NCBI GenBank assembly: GCA_934525595.1
Contig: CAKSZJ010000002.1
Coordinates: 151,102-215,101, forward strand
Source of the DNA: an uncultured Chiayiivirga sp.
GTDB lineage: Bacteria > Pseudomonadota > Gammaproteobacteria > Xanthomonadales > Xanthomonadaceae
Direction of reading: 5' to 3'
Length of the DNA stretch: 64,000 bases
Position 1 is the stretch's first letter. Each line of letters opens with the position of its first letter. The translations under genes were made by a program, and so were the position numbers. The notes under the pieces were generated by a model. It was not told the origin of the DNA. It was given only the letters and a program-made list of their open reading frames with translations, and made no database searches. This document shows positions 46,274-55,235 of the stretch, in pieces.

Positions 46274-47059
46274 ATGGCCGGCGCCCGCATCCATCCAACC
46301 GCGCTCGTCGATCCGGGCGCGACGCTGGGCGCGGACGTGGAGATCGGGCCGTTCTGCGTGATCGGCGCCGAAGTGAGCATCGGCGAAGGAACCCGGATCG
46401 GGCCGCACTGCACCGTACAGGGGCCCACCCGCATCGGCCGCACCAATGTCTTCCACGGCCACGCCGCGATCGGCGGCGAGCCGCAGGACAAGAAATACCG
46501 CGGTGAGCGGGTCGAGCTGGAAATCGGCGACGCCAACGTGGTGCGCGAATTCGTCACCATCAACCGCGGCACCGGCGAAGGCGGCGGCATCACCCGCATC
46601 GGGAACCGCAACTGGATACTGGCCTACTGTCACATCGCGCACGACTGCCGCATCGGCAGCGACTGCGTGTTCTCCAACAACGCCACGCTCGCCGGCCATG
46701 TGACCATCGGCGACTTCGTGATCCTCTCCGGCTTCGCCGGCGTGCACCAGTTCTGCCGCATCGGTGCCCACGCCTTCATCGGCATGGGTGCCTTCATCAA
46801 CGGCGACGTGCCGCCCTTCCTGATGGTGGCGCAGGAGAAGTACGCCCGTCCGCGCGGCATCAATGCCGAAGGCCTCAAGCGCCGCGGCTTCGACGCCGAG
46901 CGCATCGCCGCGATCAAGCGCGCCTACCGCGCGCTCTACCTGGGCGAAGCGAAACTGGACGAGGCCAAGGGCGCGCTTGCGGAAATGGCCGGTTCGAGCG
47001 AAGACGTGCGCGCCATGCTGAGCTTCGTCGAGGGCGCGGAGCGTCCGCTGTTGCGTTGA
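46274..47059 (+). CDS. lpxA: UDP-N-acetylglucosamine acyltransferase
   Basis: First enzyme of lipid A synthesis; 261 residues, as in E. coli. Hexapeptide-repeat beta-helix from the start ([20 protein letters not shown]). Conserved [14 protein letters not shown] segment ([13 protein letters not shown]), [16 protein letters not shown], and the active-site histidine in [18 protein letters not shown]. The ATG at 46274 is chosen; GTG at 46268 overlaps the fabZ stop and is nearly as good. The last base is shared with the lpxB ATG (TGATG). Confidence 0.96.
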   Translation: MAGARIHPTALVDPGATLGADVEIGPFCVIGAEVSIGEGTRIGPHCTVQGPTRIGRTNVFHGHAAIGGEPQDKKYRGERVELEIGDANVVREFVTINRGTGEGGGITRIGNRNWILAYCHIAHDCRIGSDCVFSNNATLAGHVTIGDFVILSGFAGVHQFCRIGAHAFIGMGAFINGDVPPFLMVAQEKYARPRGINAEGLKRRGFDAERIAAIKRAYRALYLGEAKLDEAKGALAEMAGSSEDVRAMLSFVEGAERPLLR

Positions 47060-48273
47060 TGGGCGGGAATCGGGAATCGGGAATCGGGAATCGCGCGAAC
47101 CGGCTTCGGATCGCGCTGTGCGCGGGTGAAGCTTCGGGTGACCTGCTGGGCGCGGGGCTGATCGCGCGACTGCGCGAGCGTTTTCCCGATGCGCAGTTTG
47201 CCGGCATCGGCGGGCCGAAGATGCGCGCCACAGGCTTCAAGGCCTGGCACGACTGCTCGGAACTGGCGGTCATGGGGCTGGCCGAGGTGCTGGCGCACCT
47301 GCCGCGCCTGCTGCGCCTGCGCCGGAATTTCCGCCGCCGCCTGCTGGCGTGGAAGCCCGATGTCTTCATCGGCATCGATGCGCCCGACTTCAACCTCGGC
47401 GTCGAGCGCTGGATGAAGGATCGTGGTTTTCGCACGGTTCACTACGTCAGCCCGTCGGTCTGGGCCTGGCGCGCGGGACGCGCGGCGAAGATCGGGCGCA
47501 GCGCGGATCGGGTGCTGTGCCTGTTCCCGATGGAACCGCCGATCTACGCGCGCCACGGCGTCGATGCGCGCTTCGTCGGCCACCCGATGGCCGATGCGAT
47601 GGCGCTGGAGCCGGACCGCGCCGGCGCGCGCGCCGGGCTCGGCCTGGCGCCAAACGCCGCGATACTTGCCGTCCTGCCCGGCAGCCGAAGAAGCGAGATC
47701 GACCGCCTCCTGCCGGTCTTCCTCGATGCCCTGTCGCGCATTGCCGGGAGCGTGCCCGGCCTGGTCACGGTGATTCCCGCCGCCAACGCCGCCTGCCGCA
47801 CGCAGATCGAGGCGATGCTGGCGCAGCGGACGGCGCTGCCGACGGTGCACCTCGTCGACGGGCGCGCCGGCGAGATCATGGTCGCCTCCGACGTGGTGCT
47901 GCTGGCTTCCGGCACGGCCACGCTCGAAGCCCTGCTCGCAAAACGCCCGATGGTGGTGGCCTATCGCATCGCCGGGCTGACCTACGCCATCGTCAAGGGC
48001 CTGGGCCTCTTGAAGACCGATCGCTACAGCCTGCCCAACGCGCTCGCCGGCGAGGCCGTGGTGCCTGAACTGATGCAGGCCGACTGCACCCCGGAAAAGA
48101 TCGCCGCCGCGGTGACCGACTGGTTCGCCCATCCCGAGTGCACCGCCGCGCTGGAGCCACGATTTGCGCGCATCCATACTGACCTGCGACGCGACGCATC
48201 GAACGCGGCCGCGGCGGCGGTTGCGGAACTGCTCGGTCTTTCTCCCTCTCCCCTCGGGAAAGGGCCGGGGTGA
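47059..48273 (+). CDS. lpxB: Lipid-A-disaccharide synthase
   Basis: Glycosyltransferase joining UDP-diacylglucosamine and lipid X; 404 residues, about 20 more than E. coli LpxB. Core motifs: [66 protein letters not shown] and [16 protein letters not shown], then [12 protein letters not shown]. Both ends are repeat-derived: codons 3-12 are four GGGAATC heptamers, and the last 11 residues ([11 protein letters not shown]) and stop come from a GGGTGAGGG-type intergenic repeat. ATG at 47059 shares a base with the lpxA stop; TTG at 47056 is an alternative. Confidence 0.95.
   Translation: MGGNRESGIGNRANRLRIALCAGEASGDLLGAGLIARLRERFPDAQFAGIGGPKMRATGFKAWHDCSELAVMGLAEVLAHLPRLLRLRRNFRRRLLAWKPDVFIGIDAPDFNLGVERWMKDRGFRTVHYVSPSVWAWRAGRAAKIGRSADRVLCLFPMEPPIYARHGVDARFVGHPMADAMALEPDRAGARAGLGLAPNAAILAVLPGSRRSEIDRLLPVFLDALSRIAGSVPGLVTVIPAANAACRTQIEAMLAQRTALPTVHLVDGRAGEIMVASDVVLLASGTATLEALLAKRPMVVAYRIAGLTYAIVKGLGLLKTDRYSLPNALAGEAVVPELMQADCTPEKIAAAVTDWFAHPECTAALEPRFARIHTDLRRDASNAAAAAVAELLGLSPSPLGKGPG
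47065..47092 (+). repeat. Four perfect GGGAATC heptamers inside the lpxB 5' end
   Basis: Exactly four tandem copies of GGGAATC (28 bases) start six bases after the lpxB ATG. Seven is not a multiple of three, so any gain or loss of a unit would shift the lpxB frame. The same heptamer, inverted or degenerate, occurs at uppS and between sdhA and sdhB. Confidence 0.9.
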
Positions 48274-48277
48274 GGGT
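48241..48277. repeat. GGGTGAGGG-type palindromic intergenic repeat at the lpxB 3' end
   Basis: CCCTCTCCCC and CGGGGTGAGGG arms around a CGGGAAAGGG core. This is the pattern of an abundant intergenic repeat I know from Xanthomonas and Pseudomonas relatives. Here it supplies the last lpxB codons, the stop (TGA of GTGAGGG) and the sequence just before the rnhB start. Confidence 0.6.
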
Positions 48278-48280
48278 CGA

Positions 48281-48910
48281 ATGATGCCACGATCCTCCAG
48301 CGCCTCCCCATCCGATGAACCGCGTGTCGCCGGCGTGGACGAGGCCGGCCGCGGTCCGCTCGCCGGCCCGCTGGTGGTGGCCGCGGTGATCCTGGATCCC
48401 GCGCGCGCCATCGAGGGTATTGGCGATTCCAAGGCACTGAGCGCCAGGCGCCGCGATGTCCTGTTCGACGAAATCCGCGCGCGCGCGCTGGCCTTCCGCA
48501 TCGAAATCGTGACGGTGGAGCGGATCGACGAAATCAACATCTTCCAGGCCACTCTCGCCGGCATGCGCGATGCGCTGCGCGGCCTGCCGATGGCCCCGGA
48601 GCTGGCGCGCATCGACGGCAACCGCCTGCCGCCCGACCTGCCCTGCCCGGCCGAAGCCTGGGTCGGCGGCGACGCGCGCGACCCGGCCATCGGCGCGGCC
48701 TCGATCCTGGCCAAGGTCACCCGCGACCGCATGATGCTGGAACTGCACGCGCGCTGGCCGCACTACGGCTTTGCACGGCATAAGGGCTACGGCACACGCG
48801 AGCACCTCGCCACCCTGCGCGAGCACGGCCCCTGCCCCGAGCACCGCCGCAGCTTTGCCCCGGTGCGGCTGTGCGTCGGACGCGACATGTCCGGTGCGCC
48901 GCCGGGCTGA
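48281..48910 (+). CDS. rnhB: Ribonuclease HII
   Basis: Removes RNA (including single ribonucleotides) from RNA-DNA hybrids; 209 residues. Active-site blocks: [20 protein letters not shown] (D-E), [21 protein letters not shown] and [12 protein letters not shown] with the later aspartates, then [13 protein letters not shown]. Two adjacent ATGs (48281, 48284) are possible starts; GAGGG in the preceding repeat may serve as ribosome binding site. Follows lpxB by seven bases. Confidence 0.95.
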   Translation: MMPRSSSASPSDEPRVAGVDEAGRGPLAGPLVVAAVILDPARAIEGIGDSKALSARRRDVLFDEIRARALAFRIEIVTVERIDEINIFQATLAGMRDALRGLPMAPELARIDGNRLPPDLPCPAEAWVGGDARDPAIGAASILAKVTRDRMMLELHARWPHYGFARHKGYGTREHLATLREHGPCPEHRRSFAPVRLCVGRDMSGAPPG

Positions 48911-48975
48911 TTGCGGCACTGCACAATCGTCGCGGCGACTGATAGGATCGGGCCCTTCCTCTCGCGGCCACCGCC

Positions 48976-50661
48976 ATGTGCTCGATCCTCGGCATCCTCG
49001 ACCTCAAGTCCGATCCCGCAGCCCTGCGCGCGCAGGCGCTGGAGCAGTCGCGCACGATGCGCCACCGCGGACCGGACTGGTCGGGCATCTATGACGATGC
49101 GCGCGCCATCCTGGTGCACGAGCGCCTTGCCATCGTCGGGGTGGATTCAGGGGCGCAGCCGCTGCGCAGCCCGGACGGCTCGCTGGTGCTGGCGGTGAAC
49201 GGGGAGATCTACAACCACCGCGCGCTGCGCCAGCAGCACGAGGCCGGCTACGCTTTCCAGACCCATTCGGACTGCGAAGTGATCCTGCCGCTGTATCTGG
49301 CCGGCAGCGATGCCGATTCGGTGTCGAACTGGCTGAACCGGCTGGAAGGCATGTTCGCCTTCGTGCTCTGGGATGCCGGGCGCGGCACCTGGCTGGTGGC
49401 GCGCGATCCCATCGGCATCATTCCGCTCTATTACGGGCACGATGTCCACGGCAACCTGCACGTGGCCTCCGAGCTCAAGGCGCTGGCGGGCATCTGCCGC
49501 GAGGCCAGGGAGTTTCCGCCCGGCCACTTCTGGCGCAGCGGTGACGCCGAACCGGTGCGCTACTACGCGCCGCGCTGGCGCGACTACGCCGCCGTGGCCG
49601 GTGCCGAATCCGACCGCGGCAAGCTGCGCCACGCGCTCGAATCGGCGGTGCGCAGCCACATGATGAGCGATGTGCCCTACGGCGTGCTGCTGTCCGGCGG
49701 TTTGGACTCCTCCCTGGTCGCCGCGATCGCCAAGAAGTACGCCGCCCGGCGCGTGGACGAGGACGGCCGCACCGAGGCATGGTGGCCGCAGCTGCACACT
49801 TTCGCCATCGGTCTGCGTGAATCGCCCGACCTGCGCCATGCCCGCGACGTGGCCGCGCACATCGGCACGGTGCACCACGAGCTGCACTTCACCGTGCAGG
49901 AGGGCATCGACGCGCTCTCGGACGTGATCTACCACCTGGAAACCTACGACGTCACCACGATCCGGGCCTCCACGCCGATGTACCTGATGGCGCGCCGCAT
50001 CCGCGCCATGGGCATCAAGATGGTGCTCTCAGGCGAAGGTTCGGACGAAATCTTCGGCGGCTACCTCTACTTCCACAAGGCACCCAATGCCCGGGCCCTG
50101 CACGAGGAAACCGTGCGCAAGCTCGATGCCCTGCACCTCTTCGACTGCCTGCGCGCCAACAAGTCGATGGCGGCCTGGGGCGTGGAGGCGCGCGTGCCCT
50201 TCCTCGACCGCGGCTTCATCGACGTGGCGATGAGCCTGGATCCGGAGGTGAAGCTCTCGGGCAAGGCGCGCGGCCGCATGGAAAAGCAGTTCCTGCGCGA
50301 AGCCTTCGCCGGCTACCTGCCCGATTCGGTGCTGTGGCGACAGAAGGAGCAGTTTTCCGACGGCGTGGGCTATTCCTGGATCGATTCGCTCAAGGCCCAT
50401 GCCGAGCAGCAGGTGGGCGAGGCGGAGCTGGCCAACGCGCGCTTCCGCTTCCCATACAACACCCCGCTGACCAGGGAAGCCTATTTCTACCGCACCCTGT
50501 TCGAGAAGCACTTCCCCCAGCCCTGGGCGGCGGAAACCGTGCCGGGCGGGCCGTCGGTGGCCTGTTCCACGGCGGCGGCGCTGGAGTGGGATGCCTCGCT
50601 GAAGAACGTGATCGACCCTTCCGGGCGCGCGGTGCAGTCGGTGCACAACGAAGCCTACTGA
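48976..50661 (+). CDS. asnB: Asparagine synthetase (glutamine-hydrolysing)
   Basis: Makes asparagine from aspartate, glutamine and ATP; 561 residues, like E. coli AsnB. The glutaminase domain starts with nucleophile C2 (MCSILGIL) and has RHRGPDWSG, VNGEIYNHRALR and THSDCEVILPLY. The synthetase domain has the PP-loop VLLSGGLDSSLVAAI and SGEGSDEIFGGYLYF, and RVPFLDRGFID. ATG at 48976; TGCACA (48920) and TAGGAT (48943) with 17-base spacing are a possible weak promoter. It occupies the position after rnhB that dnaE fills in many gammaproteobacteria. Confidence 0.96.
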   Translation: MCSILGILDLKSDPAALRAQALEQSRTMRHRGPDWSGIYDDARAILVHERLAIVGVDSGAQPLRSPDGSLVLAVNGEIYNHRALRQQHEAGYAFQTHSDCEVILPLYLAGSDADSVSNWLNRLEGMFAFVLWDAGRGTWLVARDPIGIIPLYYGHDVHGNLHVASELKALAGICREAREFPPGHFWRSGDAEPVRYYAPRWRDYAAVAGAESDRGKLRHALESAVRSHMMSDVPYGVLLSGGLDSSLVAAIAKKYAARRVDEDGRTEAWWPQLHTFAIGLRESPDLRHARDVAAHIGTVHHELHFTVQEGIDALSDVIYHLETYDVTTIRASTPMYLMARRIRAMGIKMVLSGEGSDEIFGGYLYFHKAPNARALHEETVRKLDALHLFDCLRANKSMAAWGVEARVPFLDRGFIDVAMSLDPEVKLSGKARGRMEKQFLREAFAGYLPDSVLWRQKEQFSDGVGYSWIDSLKAHAEQQVGEAELANARFRFPYNTPLTREAYFYRTLFEKHFPQPWAAETVPGGPSVACSTAAALEWDASLKNVIDPSGRAVQSVHNEAY

Positions 50662-50673
50662 CAGCGCACACGG

Positions 50674-50697
50674 ATACGCCGGCGAATGCCGGCGTAT
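50674..50697. terminator. Terminator hairpin between asnB and the convergent FHA gene
   Basis: Perfect 10-base stem ATACGCCGGC / GCCGGCGTAT with a GAAT loop, 12 bases after asnB and 39 bases beyond the end of the convergent gene. Its symmetry would let it serve both strands. Confidence 0.75.
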
Positions 50698-50736
50698 TGA
50701 AATCCACGATCGGCAGGGCGCGTGATGCGCCCGCGA

Positions 50737-51528
50737 TCAGCGCAGGAACAGGTAGTACGCCGCCGCTCCCGCCGCCGCCAGCGCCACAAATGCGACCGCG
50801 ATCCAGCCTGCACCCGAGCTTCCTTTCGACGCCGCGGGCTCGTTGCCCTTGGCCAGCGTCGAGACGGTCGGGATTTCCGCTCCGGGCGCCACCAGCAGGA
50901 AGCGGATATTGTCCAGCCGCAGCTCTTCGCCTGGCTTCAGCAGGCCCTGCTGCACGCGCTGCCCGTTGATGAAGGTGCCATTGGACGACCCCAGGTCTTC
51001 GACCATCAGGCCGGCCGGCGTCGGCTTCACCTGGGCATGGCGGCGCGAGATTTCCTCGCTCGGAATGGCGATGTCGCAATCGGATTGGCGCCCGATGGTC
51101 TGCTGGGCCAGGACCGGATACACCTTCCCGAACGCGGCACCCGACACGCCGCGCAGGACAAAGCGCGGAACCGCCATGCGCACGCGCGTGGCGCCGGTCT
51201 CGTCCACCGGCGCAGGCCGCGGCTGCGCGGGCGCGGCCCCGGCCTTCTCGATCTCGACCAGGCGCGCCTGGACCCCGCCGAAGCCAAGCAGGTCACCGGC
51301 CTTCAGCGCCGTCGTGGAGCCTGCCGCAAGCGCCTGACCGTTGAGCGTCACCGCACCGTCGAGGGCATGCAGCCTGATCGCATCCCCGTCGCGTACCAGT
51401 TCGGCGTGGCGCGCCGTGACGTTAGGCGCTGCAAGGACGATGGACGCCGCGGGATCGCTCCCCACAAGCCGTGTCCCCTGCCCGACCAGCACCTGAGGAT
51501 GCTCGCCATCCGGAAAGAAAAGTTTCAT
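50737..51528 (-). CDS. Double-FHA protein with C-terminal membrane anchor
   Basis: 263 residues. An N-terminal, degenerate FHA-like unit (about 5-85: LVGSDPAASIVLAAPNVTAR) is followed by a canonical FHA domain (about 140-215: QTIGRQSDCDIAIPSEEISR, DLGSSNGTFINGQRV), which binds phosphothreonine. One transmembrane helix ends the protein (about 240-260, WIAVAFVALAAAGAAAYYLF), so it is tail-anchored with FHA domains in the cytoplasm. It starts 16 bases after the Ser/Thr kinase gene on the same strand and is a likely substrate or reader of it. ATG at 51528 preceded by GAGGGGCGA. Confidence 0.88.
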   Translation of the reverse strand: MKLFFPDGEHPQVLVGQGTRLVGSDPAASIVLAAPNVTARHAELVRDGDAIRLHALDGAVTLNGQALAAGSTTALKAGDLLGFGGVQARLVEIEKAGAAPAQPRPAPVDETGATRVRMAVPRFVLRGVSGAAFGKVYPVLAQQTIGRQSDCDIAIPSEEISRRHAQVKPTPAGLMVEDLGSSNGTFINGQRVQQGLLKPGEELRLDNIRFLLVAPGAEIPTVSTLAKGNEPAASKGSSGAGWIAVAFVALAAAGAAAYYLFLR

Positions 51529-51544
51529 TCGCCCCTCACTCTGT

Positions 51545-53848
51545 TCACGGAATTTCACGCACGACTCGAAAGCCGATGGTATTGAATCCGGTGTCCGCCG
51601 GGAAGGTGCGCGTCGCGCCATCGGCGGCCGGCGACGCCCAGCTGGCGCCGGAGACCAAACGCTCTCGGCATGCCCCTCCCACGCAGTCCGATGTCCACTC
51701 GCGCACGTTGCCGCGGGTATCGCGCAAGCCGTTGGCGGCCGGCGGGAATGCCGTCACCGACGCGGTCGCCGCATGGCCATCGTCGCACCCTACCGCATCC
51801 CTGCCGCCATGTACCGCGCGATACGCGGCATCGCGTACATTGGCGCTGCAGTCCTCGGCGCCGCCGACTCCCACGGCCTGCAGCTCCGCGCTCGACGGAA
51901 CCCGGTAGGCCCGCGCGCTCATCTGCGACAGCCAGCGCGCATAGTCGTCGGCCATCGCCGCGGTCACGCACACCACCGGATGCGAATCGTCCTGGGGAAA
52001 GCCGGGGTCGAGAAAGGTCCGTTTGCGCGAGCCGCGGAACAGCGATTCGCGGTCGCGGCAGTTGGCCGGAAGGCTTCCGAAACGCTCCGCCCCAACGCGC
52101 TCCCAGTAAAGGCGGAATTCGCCCACGGTGACCGGGCTGCGCCCGTAGGCCAGGCCTCTGACCACGCGCATGTCCGGCCCGGCCTGCCCCCCCACGGTGT
52201 CGCGGAAGGCGAAGCCGTCGCGACCGATCCGCCGCGCGCGCTCCAATCCCTGCTGCAGGGCCAGCGAATCGGGCGCAAGCGCCAGGCCGCGTTCGAACAT
52301 CACGACGGCGCGCTCGCGATCCCAGGCCGCGATCGCCGCCTCGGCATCCTCCAGCGTGCGCTCCAGCCACGCCTCGCGTCGCGCCGCAACGCCTGCCGCC
52401 ACGGACTCCACGGCAAACTCCTCCGCCAGCTCACCGGCGCGCTGCAGATAACCCAGCCACAGCGAGGGATCCTCGTCGCCGGCCTGCTCGTCGGCAAGCG
52501 CCAGATAGCGCTGTGCGATGCGTTCGATGCCGGCGCGCGCCTCGCGGCTGTCCGGCTCGCGCGCCTGCACCTGGCGATAGCGCTCCAGCGCGTTGTTGCC
52601 GGGAGGCGAGGTGTAGCGTCGCGCGGCGAAATCGCGGCGTGCCTCCAGCAGCAGGACACGCACCGGATCATCCACGCCCTGCTGCGATGCCAGCGCCGCC
52701 AGCTCGGCCGCCTCTTCAGCACTCAAACCATCGTCGTAGCCGTCGCCGTAACCATCCGCCGACGTATCCTGCAGCAGCACCGCCTCGTGCCCGATCACGG
52801 GCGCCTCCGGCACCGCATCGCCCCACGGCCGCCAGGCAAAGAGCGCCAGGATCCCGACCAGCCCGACGAGCCCCGTCAATGGACCTGCCCAGCGCGACAG
52901 GAAGGACACCTCGGCGGCACGCCCCTCATCTTCATCTCCGCCCTGCGCCGCCCGCGATTCCCGCGAGACGGCGGCCACGTCGGACAGCGCGTCCGAGCGC
53001 GGATACTCCGAAACCTCCTGCGCCGGCTGCGGCCCGCTGACCGGGCGAAGCGGCGCCGCGATCCGGCGCAACATGGCGATGAACTGGGCGCAGTCCTGGA
53101 AGCGTTCCTCGGGATTCTTCGCCAGGCAGTGGTCGATCAGCGGCTGCCAGCCGAGATGTTCGGCGGGCAGCGGTGACGCCTGCTCGTGCACGTGCGCATA
53201 GGCCACCGCGAAGGCATCGCCGCCTTCGAACGGCGTCTTTCCGGTCAGCGCCTCGTAGCACACCACGCCCAGGCTGTAGATGTCCGACCGCGGATCGACC
53301 TCGGCGCCGCGTGCCTGCTCCGGGCTCATGTAGTGGCTGGTGCCCACCGACAGCCCCGACGCGGTAATGCGCGAGGAGGCCGACAAGGCCCGCGCGATGC
53401 CGAAATCGGTCAGCCGCGGGTTGTCATCGGCATCGAACAGGATGTTGGTCGGCGTCACGTCGCGGTGCACGTAGCCGCGCGCGTGCGCGTAGCCCAGCGC
53501 ATCGGCCACCGCCGCGAGCACCCGCACCAGCTCGGACTGGCTGACGCCGCGTTCCAGACGGGAGGCGAAGTCGCCGTTCTCCAGCAGCTGCATCGAGAAG
53601 TAGTACCGGCCCTCGGGCGTCACGCCCACGTCATAGACCGGCACCACATTCGGATGCTCCAGCGAGGCCAGCATGCGGGCCTCCTGCAGGAAACGCTGCG
53701 CGTTCACCGGCTCGGCGGCCAGCGCGGGAGTGAGCACCTTCAGCGCCACCTCGCGATGGAGCATCACCTGACGCGCCCGGTAGACCGTCGCCATGCCGCC
53801 GCGCCCGATCTCGCAGATGACGCTGTATCCGGGAAAATCCAACGCCAT
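51545..53848 (-). CDS. Membrane Ser/Thr protein kinase with C-terminal FGE-like domain
   Basis: 767 residues. Kinase domain about 8-270: GRGGMATVYRA glycine loop, VALKVL lysine, HRDVTPTNILF catalytic loop (threonine in place of the usual lysine), DFGIAR and SHYMSPEQARG. A transmembrane helix at about 330-350 (GPLTGLVGLVGILALFAW) places the rest outside. A helical, TPR-like stretch follows (about 385-540), then an FGE-sulfatase-fold domain (about 555-767: GNVREWTSDCVGG, NTIGFRVVREIP). That domain lacks the CxxxxC copper pair of real FGEs and is probably a ligand-binding sensor. ATG at 53848 has GGAAGGGAG upstream. Operon with the FHA gene. Confidence 0.9.
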   Translation of the reverse strand: MALDFPGYSVICEIGRGGMATVYRARQVMLHREVALKVLTPALAAEPVNAQRFLQEARMLASLEHPNVVPVYDVGVTPEGRYYFSMQLLENGDFASRLERGVSQSELVRVLAAVADALGYAHARGYVHRDVTPTNILFDADDNPRLTDFGIARALSASSRITASGLSVGTSHYMSPEQARGAEVDPRSDIYSLGVVCYEALTGKTPFEGGDAFAVAYAHVHEQASPLPAEHLGWQPLIDHCLAKNPEERFQDCAQFIAMLRRIAAPLRPVSGPQPAQEVSEYPRSDALSDVAAVSRESRAAQGGDEDEGRAAEVSFLSRWAGPLTGLVGLVGILALFAWRPWGDAVPEAPVIGHEAVLLQDTSADGYGDGYDDGLSAEEAAELAALASQQGVDDPVRVLLLEARRDFAARRYTSPPGNNALERYRQVQAREPDSREARAGIERIAQRYLALADEQAGDEDPSLWLGYLQRAGELAEEFAVESVAAGVAARREAWLERTLEDAEAAIAAWDRERAVVMFERGLALAPDSLALQQGLERARRIGRDGFAFRDTVGGQAGPDMRVVRGLAYGRSPVTVGEFRLYWERVGAERFGSLPANCRDRESLFRGSRKRTFLDPGFPQDDSHPVVCVTAAMADDYARWLSQMSARAYRVPSSAELQAVGVGGAEDCSANVRDAAYRAVHGGRDAVGCDDGHAATASVTAFPPAANGLRDTRGNVREWTSDCVGGACRERLVSGASWASPAADGATRTFPADTGFNTIGFRVVREIP

Positions 53849-54029
53849 GCGCTCCCTTCCAGGCACGCTGCCTGTCATGTTCCGATGCGGCCGGCGACCG
53901 CACGAGCCGTGATTGTAGCGGGATGCGGCGATGTCCCGGCACGCACGCGTCCGGGTGCTCGGGCGCGCGCAGGAGCGCGGGCGCCTCGCCGGACTTCACC
54001 CCGCGTCTGTGCTAAAAAGGCGGACTCAA

Positions 54030-54794
54030 ATGTCGCTGCCGAAAGACATCATGCCGCTCCACGCCGTTCCCTGCGTGTTCCCCGCCGATGACGGGAACGA
54101 CTTCCAGTTCTGCAGCACCTGCGCGTTCTCCAATGCGTGCCGTTCCGAAGGCTACGACAAGGCCGCGCTGCACGAACTGGAATGCCTGGTGGAACACATC
54201 GGCCCGTTCGAGGCTGGCGAATACCTGTTCCGCGAGGGCGAGCCTTTCAACGCCATCGCAGCGGTTCGCACCGGCACGGTCAAGGCCTTCACCGTGGATG
54301 CCTCCGGGCGCGAACAGGTGCTCGGCTTCTTCCTTCCGGGCGAGGTGATCGGCTTCAACGCCATCCACGACGCGCGCTTCCCCTGCAACGTGGTTGCGCT
54401 CGACACCGTGATGCTCTGCCGCTTCTCCTTCCCCTCGATGGCCGCACTCGCGGCACGCACCAGCGGCCTGCAGGCGCAGCTCTTCCGGCTGCTCAGCCAG
54501 GACATCAAGAAGGCCGCGCTGCTGGCGGGCGACTTCAGCGCCGACGAGCGCATGGCCGCCTTTCTTCTGGGCTTCTCGCACCACTATTCGGCGCGCGGCT
54601 ATTCCGCCTATCGCTTCACCCTGGCGATGTCGCGCACCGATATCGCCAACTACCTGCGTCTGGCTGCGGAAACCGTTTCGCGGGTGATGCGCCGCTTCCA
54701 GGAGGACGGCCTCATCAAGGTCAATCGCCGCGAGGTCGAACTGCTCGATCTGCCGCGCCTTGAAGCGCTGGCGCAGTCCGTGCTGCGCGGCTGA
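54030..54794 (+). CDS. fnr: FNR/ANR oxygen-sensing transcription regulator
   Basis: Crp/Fnr-family regulator of 254 residues. It has the [4Fe-4S] ligands: C28, C31 and C37 (CSTCAFSNAC, spacing as in E. coli FNR) and C130 in VMLCRFSF, aligned with E. coli C122. Cyclic-nucleotide-like beta barrel about 50-150. The helix-turn-helix has E214, S217 and R218 (AAETVSRVMRRF), the residues that read TTGAT half sites. ATG at 54030; longer frames lack similarity. Convergent with sirB2-nnrS, which are plausible targets, although no clear FNR box was seen there. Confidence 0.94.
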   Translation: MSLPKDIMPLHAVPCVFPADDGNDFQFCSTCAFSNACRSEGYDKAALHELECLVEHIGPFEAGEYLFREGEPFNAIAAVRTGTVKAFTVDASGREQVLGFFLPGEVIGFNAIHDARFPCNVVALDTVMLCRFSFPSMAALAARTSGLQAQLFRLLSQDIKKAALLAGDFSADERMAAFLLGFSHHYSARGYSAYRFTLAMSRTDIANYLRLAAETVSRVMRRFQEDGLIKVNRREVELLDLPRLEALAQSVLRG

Positions 54795-55196
54795 TCAGCC
54801 GAGCCAGCCGAACAGGAAACCCAGCGGATGGTGCGCACGCGCCACGCTGTACATGAACCCGAACGCCGCCAGCGCCGCAAGGTAGAAAGCGAACTTCGCG
54901 CCGCGCCCGCGCGCGCGACGCAGCGCCAGCGTGCCCAGCACGACATAGACGAGCAGCATCGCCAGCTTCACCGCAAGCCAGGCCGTGGTGAACGGGTTGA
55001 GATGCAGCACCGCCAGCAGCATCAGTGCCGCCGTCAGCAACGAAGTGTCGATGGTGTAGCTCAGGTAGCGCACCGGCGCCGACAGCGGCCAGCGCTGGCC
55101 CAGCAGCACGAAGAGCCCGCGCAGCGCGAACAGCAGGCCGCTGGCCAACACGAAGCCGATGTGGGCGGCCTTGATCTGCGGGTAGAACTCGATCAT
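54795..55196 (-). CDS. SirB2-family membrane protein
   Basis: 133 residues with four transmembrane helices (about 8-28, 42-64, 72-92, 104-120). Pattern typical of the SirB family: YPQIKAAHIGFVLASGLLFA and LSYTIDTSLLTAALML, and AWLAVKLAMLLVYVVLGTLA. The biochemical role of this family is not established. It follows nnrS by 39 bases on the same strand, suggesting one operon, and abuts the end of fnr. Confidence 0.85.
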   Translation of the reverse strand: MIEFYPQIKAAHIGFVLASGLLFALRGLFVLLGQRWPLSAPVRYLSYTIDTSLLTAALMLLAVLHLNPFTTAWLAVKLAMLLVYVVLGTLALRRARGRGAKFAFYLAALAAFGFMYSVARAHHPLGFLFGWLG

Positions 55197-55235
55197 TGAC
55201 TGGGTGGATCCGTGTGCGGAAGGGCGCCGCGCAGT

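Noticed and set aside
47065-47092. CRISPR-like or tandem structural array at lpxB
   Set aside because: The units are 7 bases with no spacers; it is a simple-sequence repeat.
51545-52200. A second active formylglycine-generating enzyme at the kinase C-terminus
   Set aside because: The FGE fold is there but the CxxxxC copper-binding pair is missing, so catalysis is not expected.
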